Origin: Marsupella aquatica
Lineage: Eukaryota; Marchantiophyta
Reading direction: 5' to 3'
DNA: 64,000 nt
Assembly: GCA_973895155.1 (NCBI GenBank)
Contig: OZ316893.1
Location: 22,940,001-23,004,000, forward strand
Shown: one piece after another, positions 32,754 to 43,267 of the stretch
How the letters are laid out: each line of letters begins with the position of its first letter
How positions within the stretch are numbered: the first letter of the stretch is position 1
Notes under the pieces: generated by a model
What the model was told of the DNA's origin: nothing
What the model saw: only the letters and a program-made list of their open reading frames with translations
Databases searched by the model: none
Program-made: the position numbers and the translations under genes

Positions 32754-33048
32754 CTCGGGGTTTCACTTCCACAAAAATGGCATATCACGTGCGACGAAGG
32801 ATAGGGTCATTTTATTGGTTCTAAGGGAAGACTTAAGAATTTTTGTAGAAGAACAATAGGGTCTTTCAAATTCAATTTTGAGACTTATAAGAACATTAGG
32901 GCCTTTTTAATCCAATTTTTAGAATATTCCAAGAATATTCCAACTTTATAGGGGTTAAAAAATAATTTTTTTTCTTACATTTTAGGGGGTCCGAGCCCAA
33001 AAAACGTCGTAGGCGATGGGGAGGTCCCCATATAGTGAGACCCCCGAG
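32754..33048 (-). mobile_element. MITE-A copy 4 (reverse orientation)
   Basis: 295 bp with perfect TSD AAGGGAGA at 32746-32753 and 33049-33056. Very similar to copies 1 and 2, so recent. Its removal joins VPLKGREF in the host ORF. Confidence 0.9.
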
Positions 33049-34419
33049 AAGGGAGAGAGTTTTCTGACTTCGAAGGAGAATTATGCTGACAATTACTTTG
33101 ATGGTGAGGTTGATCCGAAGGATGGCTGGAAGATGTCTCAGTGCCTGAATGAGGAGACATCAAAGAACTCATTCCTGTTACTCATTCTATCCCCTGCCAA
33201 ACCTCGTCGAGTGACAATCCGGATTGACAATACGATTGCTGCTTCCTACGTAGGGGAGAAGAAGATTTCTTGGGCAAAGGTGTTGGAGGAAGTCATTGCT
33301 AAGGAAGTCCATAATCTTCACTTAAAGACTCCCACCTCCCTTTCGTGCTACCTAGCGAACCTGTACTCCATGGACCGGGTTCTGACAGGTGAAGAGGCAG
33401 AAGATACGAGAACCAAGCCATGTTGGCTCAGCTCGGAGATCCATCGACAACCATCTAAGGGGACTGAGTCAGAAGAGGAACCTGTCATTGAAGTCCGACC
33501 CCCTAGGACCCGGAAGCGGTTCGTCCAGAGTCCGGAACCGGATCCTGTTGAGGATCCGGAACCACCTGTCCGGAGACCGAAAAGCAAAGAAAGTCTTCCG
33601 AGCATGACATCAAGTTCAAAGTGGACGGCGCGCATCGGCAGAGTTGGAGCATGTCCGGATTTTTGTAGAAAGTGCCACCGGCAAGACGAAGCAACTAGAG
33701 GATCTTGTTGGAAAGGTTGTTGAGATGCTCAACTGCAGTCCAGTTGTCATCATTTCCACTTTGGATATGGTGATTAAAAGCCAGGCCAAGAAGAGGATTT
33801 GGGACTTGGAGGATCAGGCAGTCAAGGATAGACAGAAGATTGATTCCTTGGTGGACCAGTTGGAAGTTGCACAGAAGAAGTTGGAGGAGCATTTGAAAAT
33901 CCGGAAATTATTGAATGCAATAGTCGCCAGTGTTCAGGAAGCGCTTCATGTACCAGCCTTGGACTTGGTTGAGACCAACCTGATCGATAAATACTTAGCG
34001 ACAGCCAACCCAGGCACTCTTGCCAAGGTTATTGAGTGCAATAACCGGTTTGCTAAGAAGATCACGGGAGCTTTCGACCAGATGGAGAAAGTTATTTCGG
34101 ATGTGAAGTCAACGCTTGCACCTGCTTGAGTCCGGATTCCGGATTCCGGAATGTCTGATATAGAGGGCACTCCACCCAAATTTGAGAAGGTTGAGTTCCG
34201 TTTTCCGTCCGTATGGCCTTCGACTATCAGTCCCACACGCAACTTTACTTTGGATTTGAAAGATGCGGAAGCTACTACGAGTTTAGGAACACCTACTTCC
34301 CAGAAGCCGACTAGTCCGGTTGATGGCACACATGAGTCAGTTAGAGTAGAGGTAGAAGATGATTCTCCAATAGCTTAGTAGTTTTTAGTTAGTTAGTTAA
34401 CATTTTTGGATCCGACTAG

Positions 34420-34575
34420 GATCTAAATCCGGATTTAGTAGTAGAACCGGAAATCAATATCCGGATTTTGCTTTACATCCATTTCCGGATTTTCCTTTGT
34501 TCTCATTTCCGGATTTTTGCCTCATACTCATTTCCGGATTTTTGTTGTGGACGGAAATCTATTTCTGGATTTGTC
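34420..34575. repeat. Cluster of TTTCCGGATTT repeats
   Basis: Five TCCGGA sites plus one decayed TCTGGA within about 140 bp, each in the context ATTTCCGGATTTT with intervals of 20-30 bp. It lies directly 3' of the orphan ORF. Confidence 0.75.
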
Positions 34576-35463
34576 TTATTTTCAGTTAAGTTTAGCAATT
34601 ACAGTTTTACCATGAAACAAGGAGGTGTTTCCTCTATGACTTTTTGGATCCTTCCTTTGTGCATCTTGAGGAGGAAAATAGATCCCTTTCCTTCAGTTCT
34701 CAGTTGCTGTTGGAAGCATAGAAGCTCCTCCTCAGGTGCTCCTGTTGAGCCTTCAAGACCTGTTGTGAGTAGAACTGCAAACTCCTTTTCCTGTTGAGAA
34801 GTTAATACTTAGAAAATTTGACATCATACTTTGAAATTTGATTTTGATTTGAATTACTCATATGGATTCTTGGTAGCATTGAACTCCTGTTGTTCCAGTA
34901 GTTGAAATGGAATGTTTCCTTTCCCATGAGTAATCATCTAAATTTGATTGAGAAGTTATCAATTTGACAATCTAGAAATCCTTGTGTGAGAAGATACCAA
35001 TTCAAGCATTCTAGTACCGTCACCATTTGTTGACCAGAAAGAATTCTTGTTTTGATAACTAGATCTCCATGTCAATTTCTAGTTAATGTTTGATGTCTAT
35101 TCTAATTCGACCATGTTATGAGCTCTGTTGCATTCTGAATCTTAAAAATCCAGGATCCTATTGATCTGCTGGGGATCGTCATTTTCCATCATCTCTTCTC
35201 ATGAGTCAATTGAAAAGACATTCTTACTAGTCCTTTTCCATGGCTTTCTTTAATTATTAGTTTTTGTGCATTGATTACTATCAATCCTCTGGAGAGAGAA
35301 CTCCCTGGCGAGGTTATGCCGAATCAACATCTTATTTGTTCTTTTCGGTACCAATTCGCTTTTCATTAACTCTTACAGGGAACGAATTCATGTCTTTAGA
35401 AGTTAAAGTGTTATTTAACAATCTACCACTCTACCACAAGATGCGACTACTCAAGTTCACTCT
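34576..35463. other. AT-rich intergenic DNA
   Basis: Splice-like signals occur but no supportable coding exon. Confidence 0.4.
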
Positions 35464-35991
35464 GGCTCTTTGGTCAGCGTGCGGCGGGAGGTGGTGCTTG
35501 AGTTACCTGGTCCTCCATCACAGAGGTTACGGGTGGATCTTACCATGGTCCGTGAGGATCAACATACCTTGGCAGATGTAGTAGTGGCAAATCCATTGTG
35601 CCAAGACATCATTGGGAAAACGGCAACAACGGCAGGGGCAGGGGCATCACGATCTGCAACAACAAAGGAGGCCAAATATGTTGCCCGAGCTTCATCTGAT
35701 AGCTTCCTCCCCCTTGCTCTTGAGATATTTGGGCATCTCCATCATCAATTCGACGGGCTTCTTCGACAAGTTGCTCAGGATGTTCATGGCCGGATGGGTC
35801 CCACCGGACCCTCGCTATCTGTTTTGACCACACACTTTTGCCAACACATTTCAGTCACCTTACAGCGTGCTCAAGCTCGGGCCATCCATCGTCGATCTCT
35901 GATAGTGGGTGCTAATGTGCCTCCGCAACGGCTAACCCCCCTAGATCGAGTACATTCCAGTCCCACTTGCCGATTTAGTTTTGACACTTGA
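35464..35991 (+). pseudogene. Retroelement-type C-terminal domain fragment (LINE-associated)
   Basis: Open frame of about 173 codons. It has RLRVDLTMVRED, LADVVVANPLCQDII, then FLPLALEIFGHLHHQFD and ISVTLQRAQARAIHRR. This pattern (DVVxxDP, then F-x-P-x-A-x-E-x-F-G, then V-x-L-Q-R-x-x-A) is one I associate with the C-terminal region of algal and invertebrate LINE-like ORFs. No RT is nearby, so it is a 5'-truncated remnant. Family assignment is from memory and moderate at best. Confidence 0.4.
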
Positions 35992-38505
35992 TGTGGACCA
36001 TTAGCTATTAGCCACATTAGCTAGGAATGATAAGGACCTCGGTCCATTTGCGGTAGTTTTAGTTCCCCTTTCTTGGTTCTTAGAGGTTTCCTTTTGTTCA
36101 CGTCTTTTGCATTTGGTTTTGCCCACTTGGGACCTCTTTTGTTTATTCTTTGGTACTCTGTTTTGCCCTTTTCTATAAAAAGTTTGTGTGTATTTCAAAT
36201 TTTTGGCCTTGTACTACTACTCTTATGCATTTTTTGAAATGATGGTTCTACATGTAGACTAGGTTAAGCATGGAAAATGCAATCGTCATCGCCCTATGTC
36301 CATCTACGTGTCATATTTTTGCTGTCGGTCAATCTCAAAAGCTTAAATGATTGCAGCTTTGCAATTTTCAATCTCAAAAGTCTTTATCACGGTACTGTGG
36401 GGGAAGGTGGGACCGCGAAGATACTATGGTGCCGCGGAGAGATGGAGAGTTGCCAGGACCAGGTCTGGTCCGTGGTCGGTCTCCTGCTGTTTGTGTGGTT
36501 CTGGTTGAATACTCGATTAGTTTAGGTCCTATGGTTCTCTCCCTGGGCCCTCACTCTTACTATATTAAGTGAACCCCCCTGAGAACAGACACCCCCCGTG
36601 TACCCCTTCTTAATATTTTTGTTCACAAAAAAAAATCCCTTGTTAATGTAAAAACATTATTTTTTCCTATAAAAATTTATCCTTTTGTAAATTATAACAG
36701 AGTTTTTCAAGGAATTAAAAAAACCCTTGAATTTTTAAAAATTGTAAATATCATACTGAAACATAAAAGATTCTATTTTGCATAGGGGAATATTATGTTA
36801 CGCTGATGTTCACGGTACATATTTTATGTAGATCATAACAAAATTAATACTAAAGATTTATAGTTCTTCCTAGAGTATATGACTATAACTCAGGCAACTT
36901 GTAGACCTCATAGAGATAAACTGAACTAGTACAAAGGCATTATTATGCTATGCTATATCCTTAGTCCAGCAGGAATAATTGCATATATACTACTTATGTA
37001 AACTCCAATTGCTAAATTATTCTATCTTGACTAAGAATGGTATGACATCAACCATTAACACCAAATGATAAGTAGAGTTTTTGGCAACTTCTTTCATGCA
37101 ACCTGACACATCAAACCACACATTAATCATATATATTCTAGACACAAAGTACTAATAATACAAAAAATGACTACTGAAATTTGTGGAGAGTAATACCATC
37201 AAATCTCCTTTGGCTGAAATTGTTACTTAGACATGGTGGGTAATTTTCCTGCCATATCTGCAATCAAACAACTGTGAGCACCGGGTACCCCCCCCAACCC
37301 AATGATCAAGGGAGTTCACCACCCCACACACAAACACACCTGGCCTCATACCTGGCCATTTGATTCGAGGGAATTCAAAAGTAATCTTGTTTGTCTATGT
37401 GGGATTGATTCATGGGTCCCCATCAATCCCAAAACCCAAACGAGTTGGGCCCCAAAATCCTGGCCCAACATTTACTTAACTCCCAACTTAACACATGCGG
37501 GTAAACAAGTCTACCATGCAAGCCCATGAAACCAAACTTGCCTTAAGAGGATAAATAATTAAATGTCTGATTTACTATATGGACATGTGTGCCAATGAAG
37601 TGATGACATGTGTGCCAACCATATAGTGACACGTGTCCTTGGCATTTTAGGTACCCTTGCATAAGATTAATGTGACATGTATTTGATAAGAGCCTTATTA
37701 CTAATATTGTGATGAATGTATATACATGGATGTTGCCTACTTTAAAAAATATTATAAAAATTAGTTTGCATTACATTAAAAATACCCTTGCGTTGTTCGC
37801 ACGTCCTCCCTGCATTAGTAACGCTGAGGGCCCAGGGGGTTCTCTTCTGAGGGTCCCTCCTTTCCCCCTATTCCTTGCCCCCCTATTTTGGCAGGCCGGT
37901 TGGGAGGCCCTATTCTATCTCTGGGAGTGCTCCTCCTATTAGCCCCCCTTAATTTTTTTTCCCTGCCTCCTTCTCCTCAGGCGGGGCCCTTGTTTCGGTT
38001 CAATGGAATAAAGACGGATTTTTGGAAAAGAAAAAAAAAGTTTTTATCATTTTGCAGCTCCTACCAGGACTTGCAGCCTCCCCTAAAGTTTTGTGGTAAT
38101 TTCCTGAATAATAATTTGTGTGGTAATGATTGAAGCACTCTAAAAAGCAGAAGGAAAGGAAGGGACCACGACAGCTCACGGCAATTGGCTACATTCTCCT
38201 CGATTCGTAAATCTAGACACGTTCTATCTTTCAGGTCAACTACACGCTATTGGTTTTAAAATGTGACTACTGTCGGGTTGATCAATTTTGTGCCACTTGT
38301 GTTGGAGCAGGTCCCAAGTGACTTAGCCATGAACCCAGATGGTTCTGCAGGTAATCCATGTGCCTTCCAAAGACATTTGCAAAGCGATCAAAATATAATA
38401 AAGTAGTTACAAGAGGTGAGTGCTCCGTATGTTGCCATATATTCCTCGCTTCAAATTTGGGCATCCAATATTGTACAGATTATTTTATGGCCTAGCGTTA
38501 ACTTC
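35992..38505. other. Intergenic DNA, no gene seen
   Basis: Mostly AT-rich. C-run near 37288-37297. A short GC-richer block at 37795-37985. No recognised repeat boundary or ORF. Confidence 0.4.
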
Positions 38506-38850
38506 TTGTTTTGTGTGCAGGATGTTTTGTGTGCAGGATGACTACGACGGCAAGACCATCCAGATGACCAATGAAGCAGTGTCAGTTCTTTTTCTTAGGC
38601 CATTAAACATAGAGCAACGACTGAAGTTTAGCCAAACAGAATTGCTGATGTAATGGAAGCCTGTGATGTGAGAAACGTGGGAGTAAGTGGGGAATGCCCA
38701 TTTCATATCTTACTACAAAAAAACCTTGTCTCCTCCCTTTTAATTTCCTTTGGCTCTGGTAATTTTCCTGAGATAAATTGTACTGTATGTAGGCAAAGAG
38801 CTACACAGATGGAGTTAAGATGGTAACTGATGCTTCAACTTTGTCAAATA
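38506..38850 (+). pseudogene. Exon-like fragments of an unidentified host gene
   Basis: After a duplicated acceptor-like TTTTGTGTGCAG (38509-38536), a stretch encodes DDYDGKTIQMTNEA. About 60 bp later IADVMEACDVRNVG precedes a GTAAGT-like donor (38681), and AKSYTDGVKM lies between TATGTAG and GTAACT near 38790-38825. Together these look like short exons with introns of about 90 bp. I do not recognise the protein, and neighbouring exons are not visible. It may be a pseudogene fragment. Confidence 0.35.
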
Positions 38851-40725
38851 TTGCTTCATGCATGTCTATCCGGGAAGTACTTTTGGCTATTTTGGCAATT
38901 CAATTTGTTTTCAGATACTTCTGAATTACGTCAAACACAAAAGACCCAACAGCAACTGCCAGAAATTGTGCTAATTCTGCATTTGGAGCTTCCCACAATT
39001 ATCGGGGTCATCTTTTCCAGATCCAATTTGCAATTGATCAATTTACCAATTCAGTGAAGCTTCAATCTCCTGCTGGCCCAGGCCTATGTGGAAGAGAGAA
39101 TCTGATGGATGTCAGGAACTATTATTGGTTGAACATAACAAAAATTTCTCAAACTCAGACTAAAGGTTTGCACCCTGATCGTAGGTTTGGTGGGTTACGC
39201 TATGATAAGGTTTTTAGGTTCTTTCGTAGGTTTTGTGGTAGTAACGCTACAATAAGGGAGTGAGAAAAGGGATTAGTGGCTGCCTAAACATTCTGGATTT
39301 CTCTTCAATCTGGTCGGGTGTCATCTTTTTGTGGACTTGAGGAGAAAAGTGTAGAGAGTTCTTTGGGCTTCTGTTCTGGAAGTATCAGTGAAAAGATAAT
39401 TCATCTGGCAAAAGTGAAAACATGCATAAAGTTTTTATGGAGTCAAAGGGAGTAAATGATATCATGGAGTCAATGTCTTGCATCATATGTGCTATTTGAT
39501 TGTACATGTCCATGCTATACTCATAGGTATTCCTACGAGTCACCTACTTGCCCAATCAACTTTAAATAAAAGCAGACTAGTGAATATTTTTTAAGAGGCT
39601 GCCCTTGAAGTAGTTGCTGGAGAGACCTCGTAGACCTTTGGGGACCTGAAAGAGAGATTCAGAAAAGCAAAGAAACATTAATGAGCAACTGAAGCATTAT
39701 TTCCCATGCATATGCAGAAGATCGACAGGCTTCAGGACATCTTGGAGATCTTTATCTTGCAGCTTTTGGTACATTCTATCAAATAATATTCTGTCATAAC
39801 AAAAGTTGTCTCCTGAAAGATTTGTCAGAACATAATGTCAGAGTTGGATTCGCATGTGGATCAAAGACAATGGGCTTGTCTTGTTCCATTTCATAGGTTT
39901 CCATTTGTTAGAAAGATACCAATGCCAATGTTTTTGGTTTCTTTTGGTCAAGTAGACTAACTGGTGCTTGCAGAGCTTTGAGTGACTCAACCAGATTCAG
40001 TAATAGTATTCGTGGAATGTTTTTGGGTGAATAGTCAAAATCTGGCATGCACGCTCAAAATCACTTTTAACTAAGAGTGCAAAGATTTGAATGTCTATTT
40101 GCAGCTTGAGGAAATTGTTAGAAGATCGAAGGGCCTAGGACGTTGATTGGTGCAGATCATTTTACTTGACCACACTTTTAATGAAGTGGTGTTGACTGCT
40201 GTTGATCATTGCTACTGTATCCTTTCAAATGCCTGTGGAGGTGCTGCATTTCCTATCGAGGTTGATGTGGACCCTGAATCAAGAACCAGCTGTATTTAAA
40301 GCTTGAATGCTTGGAGAGGCACCTTTGAAGACTTCATCCCCCAGGGTTCCATGGTGAAATTTTAACTTCTCGTTTCTGGAGTCTTGGTGGTTTAGGCATC
40401 GATTTATTGTCAAATACGAATTCATGGTGATGAAAATCAACTTTCATGAAGCTTGTCGTTATCTGCCATGTGTTTGGTGAACGAATGTTCTGGTTGCCAT
40501 GACAGAGCTAGATTAGGTCTGTGATATGAACAATTTGAGATAATAGATTGTTACTTTGCATTGAGCTCATTATATACATCTGCCCAGATGAATAATGTTT
40601 CCAACAATGCTTTTGCCTGGTGAATTTTCATTTTTTATAACCAATTGAAGCCAAGACTTTCTAACAATCATTTCATATAATATAGATTGGGTGCAGATGA
40701 TGCCTTACAACTCTTGTGTGTGATT
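38851..40725. other. Intergenic or intronic AT-rich DNA
   Basis: No supportable ORF or repeat; could be intron sequence of a host gene. Confidence 0.35.
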
Positions 40726-40730
40726 GCAGG

Positions 40731-40834
40731 ACTGCTATTGTCTCGATTGTGCATCTTGCCATGATCAAGTTTTGGTGAGCACATTGACAAAGTTCGAGGA
40801 GCACAAGCTAGCTTTGGGGGGAAATAGGAATTGA
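40731..40834 (+). other. Possible Cys-rich terminal exon
   Basis: After TGTGATTGCAG the frame reads DCYCLDCASCHDQV, then TKFEEHKLALGGN and a stop. Clustered Cys/His with a following F-E-x-H resembles Tify/SAND-like plant zinc modules, but the match is weak and no upstream exon is identified. Confidence 0.25.
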
Positions 40835-41139
40835 TGGTCAGGATTTGCCCTCATACTGTATTGAAAATGTCTAAAATGTAAGATTGTTTGAGGTAATATA
40901 TTTGTTTGGATTCTTTCAATATGAGATCTAGGTAGGAGCTATCATTTTGTTCTTTCAGTTCTTTATTTCATGAATGTCATGTGGATGATGTGTGAATATC
41001 ATGATGAATGATGTTTATGGTTATTGTTTAGTGATTTCCAATCAGTGTGATCTAACATGCTTACATTTTTAATCTCATTGTAGACGCATTATATGTTTCA
41101 ATTTTGAATATCATTGTGAATCTGTACAAAGTATCACCT

Positions 41140-41709
41140 CACATGAACCCTAAAACCTGAGACAGCCCCAATGATATCCCAAATAACATTATCTAATGAC
41201 ATCTCATATGACACTCCTAATTGACATGCCATATAATGCCTGGAAATGACACCGTATTTGACACCCTACATGACGTCCTGTATGACTCTCAAAATGACTT
41301 CATAAATCACGACACCATACATGACACCCTATATGACATCCTGTATGACTCTCAAAATAACTTCATAAATGATGACACGTGTTGCATGTTCATTTGTTAC
41401 ATATTTGTAATATGTGATAGTCATTTCAGACTTGACCAAAATGACAGTTAATGTTGATCATATGGTGCATTTGCAATTGGCCACGTGTTGTGGTTTCATG
41501 GGTGGAAATGTATTGCGTCATTTACATCATATTGTTAATGACCAGAAAAAATATGAGGTGTGTCCTTGGTGTCGCGCCACGTGCTGCAACAGTACTGGTT
41601 TACCATCATGTCATTTATGACATGTCTTAAATGACTTATAAGGACAACACAAATGACCCAGATTACTTAAATGACACATATTTTGAACAAATGATACAGA
41701 AAATTATGA
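41140..41709. repeat. TGACA-rich short tandem region
   Basis: TGAC recurs every 10-15 bp. At about 41264-41380 a unit of roughly 65 bp (GACACCCTACATGACGTCCTG...CTTCATAAAT) is duplicated. The duplication makes the open frame at 41221-41451 repetitive (YDSQNDFIN / YDSQNNFIN); I regard that ORF as a by-product. Confidence 0.6.
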
Positions 41710-42372
41710 TTTGAGGGAGGTAATTATGACCTGTGGACAATTAGGGATTCAAAAAGCTGCGGATTTTTTGTCTATTGTGGAGAATGAGTGGTTCAAGCAC
41801 CTTGAGGCAAAGCTACACAGATAATATCGGCACAGATACCGGTAATATCTGTGCGCTTTGCTTATCTTTTTTTGATATCATTAATCGGTCTGTTTACTTA
41901 GGAAATCATTTTGAGTCTTCTGCTAAATAGTGGAGTTGGATTGATTTGGAGAGAGAGATCAAGCAATTTGGACTCCCCAACCACTGGATTCACTAGATGC
42001 TCCGCCCAAAGGGATCAGATTTTATGAGGCTAAACAGGATTTGGGAGGTTACACTTGGTGAAGCCGACTGGAGCAACATCTGGAAGATCATCTGGACTGC
42101 TGATTTATCTACCTGCTCTAAAACATTCCTTTAGAGAATTTTGGCTCAATCATGGGCTTTAATTCTTTGGATCCAGAGCACTGAAAATTGATAAGTCAAA
42201 TGGTTCCTATTCGCTCTGCACGGGGGAGAACAAAACCACCCTTCACATCGTTATCAAATGCAAGCATGCAAAATGTTGTTGGATAACTGCTCATGGATGG
42301 CTGAACGGAACCATTTCGGCCATGATCTGGGCCTCATCGATCTACTCCTTACTGCCCAGGGGAAAAATCCGC
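41710..42372 (+). pseudogene. LINE-A ORF2 C-terminal part (zinc-binding RT domain), 5' of insertion
   Basis: Broken frames encode LEREIKQFGLPNHW, GEADWSNIWKIIW and LCTGENKTTLHIVIKCKHAKCCW, the zf-RVT module at the end of plant LINE ORF2 (C-x2...H-x...C). The sequence stops at 42372, where the gypsy LTR starts, and resumes at 61070. The 5' part of the LINE is not recognisable upstream. Confidence 0.7.
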
Positions 42373-43267
42373 TGTCACGTTGTCGGCTTCGGCCTTAACT
42401 CGGGCTTTGGCCTAGACGGGCACATCCTTCGTAACAATGAGGGTTCGGGCAGGGAGGGAAGCACGTAATGCACCTAATTTGTGTAAACTAGCGCTAAGTG
42501 TGCCTACTGTTAGATATGGACACATCCTAGGTATGGTTTGTGTTCCGCCGCCGGAACGTACCTTAGTCGATAGCAGGATCGACCCCGGCTTAAGGGCTTC
42601 TAAACCTTTGTGCTGTCCGCCTTTGATCCGGATTCGATGATATAGGTCCTCAACCCGTGCTCGCAACCACTTACCCGCAAGCTGCACCCCGTGCACAACT
42701 CGGGTAGTGCGTTCGGCCCGGCGTTGTCGCCTATACACGAGATTCACACTTACATATATACGCACAAGCATACAATCTCGATTTACACGAAGGAAATAGT
42801 GGGAAAGGATTTTACTACAAAGGGGACATATGCGTACACTTGATTGACCCGACAGCCCTGGAGTGAACAGGTTCAAGGCCGAGGGTGTACACTACAACGG
42901 AGCCCGGCTCTGCACTCGCCCAGCGAGCTTAGTCCTACCCCCTCCCCTTGATACTCTTCCACTCCCAGAGATCGGGACTCCTCGCACATACCGTGGATGT
43001 CCAAGTTGAGACTAAAAACCCCCCTGCCTCTATCGAGGGGTGCACTAAATACTAAGGGCCGAGGAACGGGGTGGCCTTCTGTCCGAAGATTTGCTGACTA
43101 AGGTCCTAACTAAGCTGACTATCAGGCCGAAAAACGACTGTGTCTTATTAGAAGATCCTAATCTACGCAGGCTGGACAGCATGGCAGTGCTGCTGTAACT
43201 AAGGCAGGTGCCTATCCCAATAGCCTGACTTAGCTATTCCTAACCCTATTCTATTCCTACTCCACCG

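Larger units (their letters stand above)
31478..34378 (+). pseudogene. Orphan coiled-coil ORF interrupted by three small elements
   Basis: ATG at 31478 begins a basic N-terminus (VKRKDLDFAPDKSG). Reading through requires removing insertions at 31644-31929, 31986-32618 and 32754-33048, after which the frame is continuous across all three sites. A globular part (AMGCAKLMELSWGYQS, FVKEVRNRATLALDFP, NPEKWTAAVISSLLDVPLKG) is followed by about 90 codons, a Glu/Pro/Arg linker, a frame change near 33640, and a heptad-rich coiled coil (33750-33910). A further tail frame ends at 34378. I do not recognise the family. Its domain order (globular, acidic linker, coiled coil) parallels the two giant-LTR ORFs, so it may be the LTR ORF of a third family; no LTR ends were found. 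TCCGGA is strongly enriched across it. Confidence 0.5.
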
